Assembly (NCBI GenBank): GCA_046347945.1
Contig: JAXMFB010000012.1
Span: 69,082 to 133,081, forward strand
Source of the DNA: Zeimonas sp046347945
GTDB lineage: Bacteria > Pseudomonadota > Gammaproteobacteria > Burkholderiales > Burkholderiaceae_E
DNA: 64,000 nt
Direction of reading: 5' to 3'
Position numbers and translations under genes: made by a program. The notes beneath the pieces were generated by a model, which saw only the letters and a program-made list of their open reading frames with translations, was not told the origin of the DNA and made no database searches. The first letter of the stretch is position 1, and each line of letters begins with the position of its first letter. Positions 25,667 to 34,682 of this stretch are shown here, piece after piece.

Positions 25667-26686
25667 ATGCTGGATGCGCGCGCACGGACTCTGCTGAAGA
25701 CCCTGGTCGAGCGTTACATCGCCGACGGGACGCCGGTGGGTTCCCGCACGCTGTCCCGGTACTCCGGACTCGACCTGTCGCCGGCCACGATCCGCAACGT
25801 GATGGCCGACCTCGAAGAGCTCGGACTCATCGCCAGCCCGCACACCTCGGCCGGCCGCATCCCGACGCCGCGCGGCTACCGGTTGTTCGTCGACACACTG
25901 CTCACCGTCGAGCCGCTCGAGGGCGAGCAGACGCGGGTCATCCGGGGCCGGCTGCAGGCCGACGAGCCGCAGCGGCTGCTGTCGGCCGCCGCGTCGCTGC
26001 TGTCGAACCTCTCGCATTTCGCCGGCGTCGTCATGACGCCGCGCCGCGCGTCGCTGTTCCGCCAGGTCGAGTTCCTGCGGCTCTCCGGGCGCCGCATCCT
26101 GCTGATCATCGTCACGCCCGAGGGCGACGTCCAGAACCGCATCCTGTCGACCGAACTCGACTACACGCCGTCGCAGCTGGTCGAGGCGGCCAACTACATC
26201 AATACGCACTTCGCCGGACTCGACTTCGAGAGCATTCGCGGCCGCCTGCACTCCGAGCTCGCCTCGCTGCGCGACGACATCACGGGCCTGATGCACAAGG
26301 CGGTCGAAGCGAGCAACCGCGCGCTGACCGAGGAGGCCGAGCCGGTCGTCATCTCCGGCGAACGCAACCTGATGGGCGTGGCCGATCTCACCGACAACAT
26401 GGAGCGCCTGCGCCGGTTGTTCGACCTGTTCGACCAGAAGACGAGCCTGGTGCAGCTGCTCGACGCGTCGAGCCGCGCGCAAGGCGTGCAGATCTTCATC
26501 GGCGGCGAGTCCGAGTTGGTCCCGATGGACCAGATCAGCGTCGTCGTCGCCCCGTACGAGTCGGACGGCCGCATCGTCGGCACGCTGGGCGTGATCGGCC
26601 CGACGCGGATGGCCTACGAGCGGGTCATCCCGATCGTCGACATCACCGCCAGGCTGGTCTCGTCGGCCCTCAGCCATCACGGCTGA
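25667..26686 (+). CDS. hrcA: Heat-inducible transcription repressor HrcA
   Basis: Represses heat-shock genes through CIRCE elements. The 339-residue protein begins MLDARARTLLKTLVERYIAD and has the winged-helix segment GLDLSPATIRNVMADLEELG, followed by the GAF-like central domain and the C-terminal IGPTRMAYERVIPIVDITAR block. Length is normal. I saw no CIRCE inverted repeat in front of hrcA, grpE or dnaK, so its targets are probably elsewhere, such as groESL. Confidence 0.96.
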   Translation: MLDARARTLLKTLVERYIADGTPVGSRTLSRYSGLDLSPATIRNVMADLEELGLIASPHTSAGRIPTPRGYRLFVDTLLTVEPLEGEQTRVIRGRLQADEPQRLLSAAASLLSNLSHFAGVVMTPRRASLFRQVEFLRLSGRRILLIIVTPEGDVQNRILSTELDYTPSQLVEAANYINTHFAGLDFESIRGRLHSELASLRDDITGLMHKAVEASNRALTEEAEPVVISGERNLMGVADLTDNMERLRRLFDLFDQKTSLVQLLDASSRAQGVQIFIGGESELVPMDQISVVVAPYESDGRIVGTLGVIGPTRMAYERVIPIVDITARLVSSALSHHG

Positions 26687-26735
26687 GCGCACGCCCGCGA
26701 TTCCACCGACGCCGACGCGGACCGCCCTCGCGCGC

Positions 26736-27218
26736 ATGTCCGAGACGCTGATCCGACGCTTCTACGACGCATTTGCCGCGCTCGACGGCGCGGCGATGGC
26801 TGCCTGCTATCACGGCCAGGCGTCGTTCAGCGACCCGGTGTTCCCCGACCTGCGCGGCGCCGAGCCGGGCGCGATGTGGCGGATGCTCACCGCCGCCGCG
26901 GCTCGCAGCGGCGGTTTCCGGCTCGACTACCGGATCGCATTCGCCGACGAGCGCAAGGCGCAGGTGCTTTGGGAGGCCGACTACCTTTACCGGGGCGGGC
27001 GCCGGGTGCACAACCGGGTGCGATCGACGCTCACGTTCTGGGACGACGCGATCGTGCGGCAGGTCGACGAGTTCGCGTTCTGGCCATGGAGCCGCCAGGC
27101 GCTGGGCGCGACCGGCTGGCTGCTCGGCTCGCTGCCGGCCTATCGCCGCGCGGTCCAGCGCGCGGCGCGCGGCCAGCTCGACCGCTTCATCGACCGCGAG
27201 CGCGCACCGGCATCGTGA
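26736..27218 (+). CDS. SnoaL/NTF2-like protein of unknown function
   Basis: A 160-residue NTF2-like fold protein: MSETLIRRFYDAFAALDGAA opening helix, CYHGQASFSDPVFPDLRG, WEADYLYRGGRRVHNRVRST and FWDDAIVRQVDEFAFWPWSR are characteristic of SnoaL-like ketosteroid-isomerase-fold proteins. Its stop overlaps the hemH start as GTGA, so the two are translated together; a functional link with heme synthesis is only suggested by this. No catalytic residues can be named with confidence. Confidence 0.82.
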   Translation: MSETLIRRFYDAFAALDGAAMAACYHGQASFSDPVFPDLRGAEPGAMWRMLTAAAARSGGFRLDYRIAFADERKAQVLWEADYLYRGGRRVHNRVRSTLTFWDDAIVRQVDEFAFWPWSRQALGATGWLLGSLPAYRRAVQRAARGQLDRFIDRERAPAS

Positions 27219-28327
27219 CGCGCTACACGGCTGCCACCCGCTTCGACCACGCGGCGCCGTCGCGAACCGCGGTGCTGCTCGTGCAGCTCGGCACGCCCGA
27301 CGAGCCGACCCCGGCGGCGCTGCGGCGCTACCTGGGCGAATTCCTGTCCGATCCGCGCGTGGTCGAGATTCCGCGGCTGGCGTGGCTGCCCATCCTGCAC
27401 GGCATCATCCTGCGGACCCGTCCGTCGAAGTCGGCGCGCAAGTACGCGAGCATCTGGACCGACGAGGGCTCGCCGCTGATGGTGCACACGCGTCGCCAGG
27501 CGACGCTGCTGCGCGGCGCGCTGGGCGCGCGCGGACACGACGTCGAAGTGGCGTTCGCGATGCGCTACGGCAATCCGTCGATCGCTGGCGTGCTGCGCGA
27601 GCTTCGCGAGCGCGGCGTCGTGCGGCTGCTGGCGCTGCCGTTGTATCCGCAGTACGCGGCCTCGACCACCGCCACCGCGTTCGACGCGCTGGCCCGCGAA
27701 CTGGCCGGCTGGCGTAGCCTCCCCGAGCTGCGCACCGTGCGCGGCTTCCACGATCACGACGGCTATCTCGACGCGCTGGTCGCCGGCGTGCGCCGCGCCT
27801 GGGAGCGCGACGGCCGCGGCGAGCGCCTGGTCATGAGCTTCCACGGCGTGCCCCGGCGCACGCTGGCGCTGGGCGATCCCTACCACTGCGAGTGCCTGGC
27901 CACCGGCCGGCAGCTCGCCGAGCGTCTCGGCCTGCGGGCCGGCGAATGGGTGCTCACCTTCCAGTCGCGCTTCGGCCGCGCCGAATGGCTGCAGCCGTAC
28001 ACCGAGCCGACGCTGCGCGAGCTCGCACGCTCGGGCGTGCGCAGCGTCGACGTGATCTGCCCCGGCTTCGTCGCCGACTGCCTGGAAACGCTCGAGGAGA
28101 TCGCGGTCGAGGGCCGCGACGCATTCCTGGGCGCCGGCGGCCAGGCGTTCCGCTACGTCGAGTGCCTGAACGAGTCGCCGCCCTTCATCGACGCGCTCGC
28201 GAGCCTCGCCGAGCAGCACCTGTCGGGCTGGCCCACCCGCCGCCTAGACGCAGCCGCGACGGCAGCGCGTGAGCAGGCGCTCGCCGCCCGGCGCCAGCGC
28301 GCGCGATCGCTGGGCGCCGCCGGCTGA
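27215..28327 (+). CDS. hemH: Ferrochelatase
   Basis: Inserts Fe2+ into protoporphyrin IX in the last step of heme synthesis. The 370-residue protein contains VLLVQLGTPDEPTPAALRRY, LALPLYPQYAASTTATAFD, SFHGVPRRTLALGDPYHCEC with the catalytic histidine, FQSRFGRAEWLQPYTEPTL, and CPGFVADCLETLEEIAVEG with the conserved glutamates. The GTG start overlaps the previous stop. The C-terminus carries an alanine/arginine-rich tail not typical of the core. Position between hrcA and grpE is a conserved Burkholderiales order. Confidence 0.97.
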   Translation: MTRYTAATRFDHAAPSRTAVLLVQLGTPDEPTPAALRRYLGEFLSDPRVVEIPRLAWLPILHGIILRTRPSKSARKYASIWTDEGSPLMVHTRRQATLLRGALGARGHDVEVAFAMRYGNPSIAGVLRELRERGVVRLLALPLYPQYAASTTATAFDALARELAGWRSLPELRTVRGFHDHDGYLDALVAGVRRAWERDGRGERLVMSFHGVPRRTLALGDPYHCECLATGRQLAERLGLRAGEWVLTFQSRFGRAEWLQPYTEPTLRELARSGVRSVDVICPGFVADCLETLEEIAVEGRDAFLGAGGQAFRYVECLNESPPFIDALASLAEQHLSGWPTRRLDAAATAAREQALAARRQRARSLGAAG

Positions 28328-28373
28328 AGGCCATCGGCGCGGCTCGCGCCGCGCCGCAGCGGGCGGCGCAGCC

Positions 28374-28877
28374 TCAGGGCTGCGGCGGAATCCGCAGCAC
28401 CTGTCCCGGATAGATCTTGTCCGGATGCGTGAGCATCGGCTTGTTCGCCTCGAAGATCGGCATGTAGGCGTTCGCGTTGCCGTAGTACTGCCTGGCGATC
28501 TTCGACAGCGTGTCGCCGCGCACCACCGTGTAGTACTGCGCCTCGGGCGTCGGGTTGCTCACGGACATGTTGTCGATCACGTTGCTCACGCCGGCGACGT
28601 TGCCGCAGCACAGCACGATCTTCTCGCGGGTCACCTGGTCCGGCGCGGTGCCGGAGACGGTGACCGAGGCGTTGGCGCCGTCGAACTCGACGGACAGGCC
28701 ATCGGCGCCCAGCTTCATCGCCGCGATGTAGTCCTCGATGGCCTTGCCGGCGGCCGCATTGGCTGCCGCCACCTTGTCCGCGCTCGGATCGGCTTCGGCC
28801 GCCTTCTGGGCGGCTTGCGCCTCGCCACGGCCGAACAGCTTCTCGCCAGCGTCCTTGACGAATGACAACAGGCCCAT
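28374..28877 (-). CDS. BON-LysM protein (Kbp/YgaU-like)
   Basis: A 167-residue soluble protein with an N-terminal region starting MGLLSFVKDAGEKLFGRGEA, a BON domain (residues about 50-105, VEFDGANASVTVSGTAPDQV) and a C-terminal LysM domain (YYTVVRGDTLSKIARQYYGN ... GQVLRIP). This architecture is that of Kbp/YgaU, a cytoplasmic potassium-binding protein. There is no signal peptide. It is divergent from grpE; the shared 184-base gap holds a heat-shock-type promoter for grpE. Confidence 0.9.
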   Translation of the reverse strand: MGLLSFVKDAGEKLFGRGEAQAAQKAAEADPSADKVAAANAAAGKAIEDYIAAMKLGADGLSVEFDGANASVTVSGTAPDQVTREKIVLCCGNVAGVSNVIDNMSVSNPTPEAQYYTVVRGDTLSKIARQYYGNANAYMPIFEANKPMLTHPDKIYPGQVLRIPPQP

Positions 28878-28964
28878 CTTCGCTCTCCCTGGTTGTGGAA
28901 ACGTTCCCGTCGCGCACCCGGGACCGACCCCAAGGGTAACCTCTGCGCCGGGGGAAGTGCGCTG

Positions 28965-28992
28965 TTGAAATCCCTGATTGCGCCCCGAAATA
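28965..28992 (+). promoter_or_regulatory. Putative sigma-32 promoter of grpE-dnaK
   Basis: TTGAAA (28965-28970) and CCCCGAAATA (28983-28992) are separated by 12 bases, close to the heat-shock consensus CTTGAAA-N11-15-CCCCATNT, about 70 bases before the grpE start. Match is by eye. Confidence 0.45.
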
Positions 28993-29061
28993 CACCGCGC
29001 CCCCGCCTGCCTGGCTCGGGGTGATCGCGCAACTATCTGATTCCATTGGGAGAAGCAGCGG

Positions 29062-29643
29062 ATGAACCCGGAAAGACCGGAGCAACCGGACCAAGACGTG
29101 CCTGCTGGGACCGTCCACGGCGGCGTCGAACCCGCCCAGGGCGCTCCTGACGAGATCGCGACCGAGCAGGCGCGATCCGGCCCGGATGCCCGCCTTGCCG
29201 AGGCGCAGGCACAGGTCGCCGAAGTCCGCGACCAGTACCTGCGGGCTGTCGCCGAACTCGACAACGTGCGCCGCCGGGCGCAGGACGACGTTGCCAAGGC
29301 CCACAAGTACGGCATCGAGACGTTCGCGGAGAGCCTGCTGCCGGTCAAGGACAGCCTGGAGATGGCGCTCAAGGCCGACGCCCCGAGCGTGGACAACCTG
29401 AAGGAGGGGGTCGAGGCGACGCTGCGGCTGCTGGCCTCGGCGTTCGAGAAGAACCGGCTGTTCGAGATCGATCCCCAGGGCGAGAAGTTCGACCCCAACA
29501 GGCACCAGGCGATCTCCACCGTGCCTGCCGCCGCGACGCAGCCGCCGATCGCCCCGAACCACGTCGCGCACGTGCTGCAGAAGGGCTACCTGATCGGCGA
29601 CCGGGTGCTGCGGCCCGCCCTCGTCACGGTGGTGCAGGGCTGA
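29062..29643 (+). CDS. grpE: Nucleotide exchange factor GrpE
   Basis: Releases ADP from DnaK in the chaperone cycle. The 193-residue protein has an acidic N-terminal tail, a long coiled coil (AEAQAQVAEVRDQYLRAVAE, LDNVRRRAQDDVAKAHKYGI) and the C-terminal beta-wing with VLQKGYLIGDRVLRPALVTV, the GrpE signature. ATG 29062 follows a GGGAG site. First gene of grpE-dnaK-dnaJ. Confidence 0.97.
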   Translation: MNPERPEQPDQDVPAGTVHGGVEPAQGAPDEIATEQARSGPDARLAEAQAQVAEVRDQYLRAVAELDNVRRRAQDDVAKAHKYGIETFAESLLPVKDSLEMALKADAPSVDNLKEGVEATLRLLASAFEKNRLFEIDPQGEKFDPNRHQAISTVPAAATQPPIAPNHVAHVLQKGYLIGDRVLRPALVTVVQG

Positions 29644-29651
29644 GCCGGCCG

Positions 29652-29679
29652 CTTGAATTCCATTCACCACGACCTATCT
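29652..29679 (+). promoter_or_regulatory. Possible second sigma-32-like promoter upstream of dnaK
   Basis: CTTGAA (29652-29657) is followed after 15 bases by CCTATCT (29673-29679), a weaker version of the heat-shock consensus, within the 74-base grpE-dnaK gap. It could allow extra dnaK transcription. Low certainty. Confidence 0.3.
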
Positions 29680-29717
29680 GCAAGCCAGACAATCTCCGTC
29701 ACCGAGGAAGAAGGAAC

Positions 29718-31661
<1,944 letters not shown>

Positions 31662-31676
31662 GGGCGGAGAAGGGAC

Positions 31677-31695
31677 AAGGGGGAAGGGAGAAGGG
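31677..31695 (+). repeat. Left arm of the cassette inverted repeat
   Basis: AAGGGGGAAGGGAGAAGGG, perfectly complementary to 32077-32095. In RNA the two arms could pair into a 19-bp stem closing a loop of about 380 bases, an RNase III-type target. Confidence 0.9.
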
Positions 31696-31713
31696 ACCGG
31701 GCAAGGGGACGGC

Positions 31714-32076
31714 GTGCGGCGCAAGCACCGGGACCTGCTCGTCTGGCAGCGCGCGATCGTGCTGGTCGAGATGGTGTACGGTGCGACCGATGCGTTCCCG
31801 CCGTCCGAGAGGTACGGGCTCAGTGGCCAGCTTCGCCGTGCCGCCGTCTCGGTGCCTGCGAACATCGCGGAGGGGTATGCCAGGAGCGGAACTCGCGAGC
31901 TCCTGCATTACCTGAGCATTTCCGCCGGGTCGCTGTCCGAACTCGATACGCTGATCGAGATCGGACAGCGACTCGGCTATTTCGATCAGACAGAGGAGTT
32001 GCGGAAGACACTGGACGACGTGAGCGGAATGCTGATGGGACTGCAGGCGTCGGTGCGTCGGCGCACTGGCTCCTGA
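31714..32076 (+). CDS. Four-helix-bundle protein (23S rRNA intervening-sequence/S23 family)
   Basis: A 120-residue protein starting from GTG with RRKHRDLLVWQRAIVLVEMV, LSGQLRRAAVSVPANIAEGY, RELLHYLSISAGSLSELDTL and an all-helical profile. These match the IVP/S23 four-helix-bundle family, related to the Avd accessory protein of diversity-generating retroelements; members occur inside 23S rRNA intervening sequences and as solitary chromosomal genes. Biochemical function is unknown, though relatives bind nucleic acid through a basic surface. It is embedded in the dnaK-dnaJ transcript and bracketed by a perfect inverted repeat. Confidence 0.88.
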   Translation: MRRKHRDLLVWQRAIVLVEMVYGATDAFPPSERYGLSGQLRRAAVSVPANIAEGYARSGTRELLHYLSISAGSLSELDTLIEIGQRLGYFDQTEELRKTLDDVSGMLMGLQASVRRRTGS

Positions 32077-32095
32077 CCCTTCTCCCTTCCCCCTT
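32077..32095 (+). repeat. Right arm of the cassette inverted repeat
   Basis: CCCTTCTCCCTTCCCCCTT, exact complement of the left arm, starting immediately after the TGA of the four-helix-bundle gene. CT-rich sequence continues to 32107, leaving no purine-rich ribosome-binding site before the dnaJ start at 32114. Confidence 0.9.
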
Positions 32096-32113
32096 CTCCC
32101 TTCCCTCCGAAAC

Positions 32114-33238
32114 ATGGCAAAGCGTGACTACTACGAAGTCCTCGGCGTCGCGAAGAACGCGAGCGACGATGACCTGAAGAAGGCGTATCGCAAGCTCGCG
32201 ATGAAGTACCACCCGGACCGCAATCCGGACAGCAAGGACGCCGAGGAGAAATTCAAGGAGGTCAAGGAAGCCTACGAGATGCTGACCGACCCGGCCAGGC
32301 GCGAGGCCTACGATCGCTTCGGCCACGCCGGCGTCGACCCGAACGCGGGTTTCCCCGGCGGTGCGGGCGGCCAGGGCTTCGGCGGCTTCGCCGACGTGTT
32401 CGGCGACATCTTCGGCGACATCTTCGGCGGCCAGCGCGCCGGCGGCGGCCGCAGCAACGTCTATCGCGGCGCCGACCTGCGCTACGCGATGGAGATCACG
32501 CTCGAGCAGGCGGCCAGCGGCTACACGTCCGAGATCCGCGTGCCGAGCTGGGACACCTGCGGCACCTGCAGCGGCACCGGCGCGAAGCCGGGCACCAGGC
32601 CGAAGGTCTGCCACACCTGCGGCGGGCAGGGCGCCGTGCGCGTGCAGCAGGGGTTCTTCTCGATCCAGCAGACCTGCCCGACCTGCCACGGCAGCGGGAA
32701 GGTGATCCCCGAACCGTGCACCGGCTGCGAGGGCGCGGGGCGGGTGAAGAAGAACAAGACGCTCGAGGTGAAGATCCCTGCGGGCATCGACGACGGGATG
32801 CGCATCCGCTCGGCCGGCAACGGCGAGCCCGGCATCAACGGCGGGCCTCCGGGCGACCTCTACGTCGAGATCCACGTCAAGGAGCACCCGGTGTTCCAGC
32901 GCGACGGCGACGACCTGCACTGCGAGGTGCCGATCGGCATCACCACCGCCGCGCTCGGCGGCACGGTGCAGATCCCGACGCTGGCCGGCCGCGCCGAGAT
33001 CGACCTGCCCGAAGGGACGCAGTCGGGCAAGCAGTTCCGGCTGCGCGGCAAGGGCATCAAGGGGATCCGCTCGAGCTATCCGGGCGACCTGTACGCGCAC
33101 CTGGTCGTCGAGACGCCGGTGAGGTTGACCGACAGGCAGAAGCAGCTGTTGCGCGAGCTCGAGGCCTCGCTGCAGGATCCGAAGCACAGCCCGCAGACCA
33201 AGGGCTGGATGGACCGCGTGAAGGACTTCTTCCAGTGA
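32114..33238 (+). CDS. dnaJ: Chaperone protein DnaJ
   Basis: Hsp40 co-chaperone that delivers clients to DnaK and stimulates its ATPase. The 374-residue protein has the J-domain (KRDYYEVLGVAKNASDDDLK, KYHPDRNPD with HPD), a Gly/Phe-rich linker, four zinc-binding CxxCxGxG repeats (CGTCSGTG, CHTCGGQG, CPTCHGSG, CTGCEGAG) and the C-terminal substrate domain. The upstream 18 bases (CTCCCTTCCCTCCGAAAC) contain no Shine-Dalgarno sequence, apparently because the cassette arm abuts the gene. Its stop overlaps the next start as GTGA. Confidence 0.98.
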   Translation: MAKRDYYEVLGVAKNASDDDLKKAYRKLAMKYHPDRNPDSKDAEEKFKEVKEAYEMLTDPARREAYDRFGHAGVDPNAGFPGGAGGQGFGGFADVFGDIFGDIFGGQRAGGGRSNVYRGADLRYAMEITLEQAASGYTSEIRVPSWDTCGTCSGTGAKPGTRPKVCHTCGGQGAVRVQQGFFSIQQTCPTCHGSGKVIPEPCTGCEGAGRVKKNKTLEVKIPAGIDDGMRIRSAGNGEPGINGGPPGDLYVEIHVKEHPVFQRDGDDLHCEVPIGITTAALGGTVQIPTLAGRAEIDLPEGTQSGKQFRLRGKGIKGIRSSYPGDLYAHLVVETPVRLTDRQKQLLRELEASLQDPKHSPQTKGWMDRVKDFFQ

Positions 33239-34596
33239 AGCTCACCTTTGCCGGCGCGGCCGACACCGTCACCGGCTCGCGCTACCTGCTCGATTCCGGT
33301 GGGCGCCAGGTCCTGCTCGACTGCGGGCTGTTCCAGGGCTTCAAGAAGCTGCGCGACCGCAACTGGGCCGCGTTCCCGCTGCCGCCGCGCGAGATCGACC
33401 GCGTCGTGCTCAGCCACGCGCACCTCGACCACAGCGGCTACCTGCCGGCGCTGGTGCGCGACGGCTTTAAGGGGCAGGTCATCGCCACCGAGGCGACGCG
33501 CGAGCTGTGCGAGATCCTGCTGCGGGACAGCGCGCGGCTGCAGGAGGAGGAGGCCGAGTTCGCCAACCGGCACGGCTACTCGAAGCACGCCCCGGCGCGG
33601 CCGCTCTACACCAGCGAAGACGCCGAGCGCGCGCTCTCGCGCATCGTCGCGGTCGGCTTCGACGATGACTTCGACCTCGGCGACGGGATCACCGCGCGCT
33701 TCCTGCCCGCCGGGCACCTGCTCGGCGCGGCGATCGTGCGGCTGCAGCGGGGCCACCGCACGCTGGTCTTCAGCGGCGACCTCGGCCGCCCGAACGACCT
33801 GGTGATGCAGCCGCCACGCACGGTGGAGTCGGCGGACACGCTGATCGTCGAATCGACCTACGGCGATCGCAACCACGCCGACGACGACCCCGAGGCCGTG
33901 CTCGGCCGCGTGATCCGCGAGACCGCAGCGCGCGGCGGCACGGTCCTGATTCCCTCCTTCGCCGTGGGCCGCGCGCAGACGCTGCTCTACGCGCTGTACC
34001 GGCTGAAGGAGCGCGACGAGATTCCCGAGATCCCGGTCTTCCTCGACAGCCCGATGGCGGTCGACGCGACGCGGCTGTACCGCCGGTTCCAGCACGACCA
34101 CCGGCTCACGCCCGAGCAGTGCGCCGGCATGTACCGCGCGGCCAGGCTGATCACGACGCCGGACGAATCGAAGCGGCTGGCCACGCTTCGCGGGCCGCTG
34201 ATCATCATTTCCGCGAGCGGCATGGCGACCGGCGGCCGGGTGCTGCATCACCTCAAGCGCATCGTGCCCGACCCGGCGAACCACGTGGTGTTCGCCGGCT
34301 TCCAGGCGCCGGGCACGCGCGGCGCGCACCTCGTGGCCGGCGCGCGCGAGGTGAAGATCCACGGCGAGTGGCATCCGGTTCGCGCCGGCGTGACCCAGCT
34401 CGACGGGTTCTCGGCGCACGCCGACGGCGATGAGCTGATCGACTGGATGCGGGGCTTGCGCGCCCCGCCGAAGCAGGTCTACGTCACGCACGGCGAACCC
34501 GAGGCGGCCGACCGGCTGCGCGTGCGCATCGAGACCGAACTCGGCTGGCACGCGCGCGTGCCCGAGCACCTCGAGAGCGTCGACCTGTCGCTCTGA
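33235..34596 (+). CDS. Metallo-beta-lactamase/beta-CASP family RNase-like protein
   Basis: Zinc-dependent hydrolase of the MBL fold with a beta-CASP insertion; relatives are ribonucleases of the CPSF73/YsgA type. The 453-residue protein shows SHAHLDHSGYLPALVRDG (HxHxDH), PAGHLLGAAIVRL, FSGDLGRPNDL, VESTYGDRNH, IISASGMATGGRVLHHLKRI and QLDGFSAHADGDELIDWMR, in the correct order for MBL and beta-CASP motifs. The GTG start overlaps the dnaJ stop, so it is probably induced with the heat-shock operon. Substrate RNA is unknown. Confidence 0.92.
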   Translation: MKLTFAGAADTVTGSRYLLDSGGRQVLLDCGLFQGFKKLRDRNWAAFPLPPREIDRVVLSHAHLDHSGYLPALVRDGFKGQVIATEATRELCEILLRDSARLQEEEAEFANRHGYSKHAPARPLYTSEDAERALSRIVAVGFDDDFDLGDGITARFLPAGHLLGAAIVRLQRGHRTLVFSGDLGRPNDLVMQPPRTVESADTLIVESTYGDRNHADDDPEAVLGRVIRETAARGGTVLIPSFAVGRAQTLLYALYRLKERDEIPEIPVFLDSPMAVDATRLYRRFQHDHRLTPEQCAGMYRAARLITTPDESKRLATLRGPLIIISASGMATGGRVLHHLKRIVPDPANHVVFAGFQAPGTRGAHLVAGAREVKIHGEWHPVRAGVTQLDGFSAHADGDELIDWMRGLRAPPKQVYVTHGEPEAADRLRVRIETELGWHARVPEHLESVDLSL

Positions 34597-34682
34597 ACGG
34601 GCGCCGGCCCGGGGGCACCGATTCCCCCGCGCCGGACCGTGAGACGATGAACGCGCGGCACCGGGCTGCTAAAGTCGGTGCC

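Larger units (their letters stand above)
31677..32095 (+). mobile_element. Inverted-repeat cassette carrying an IVS-type four-helix-bundle gene, between dnaK and dnaJ
   Basis: A 419-base unit with a perfect 19-bp inverted repeat at its ends: AAGGGGGAAGGGAGAAGGG (31677-31695) and its exact complement (32077-32095), with further imperfect GA/CT-rich pairing outside. It encloses one small gene of the family that sits in intervening sequences of some bacterial 23S rRNA genes. The right arm begins at the base after the gene's stop. Placement inside the otherwise contiguous dnaK-dnaJ pair indicates insertion. Mobility is inferred from structure; no transposase is encoded and no target duplication could be assigned. 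Confidence 0.6.

Noticed and set aside
25559..29717. CIRCE element expected near hrcA, grpE or dnaK
   Set aside because: Scanned for TTAGCACTC-N9-GAGTGCTAA by eye in the three gaps and found no convincing match.
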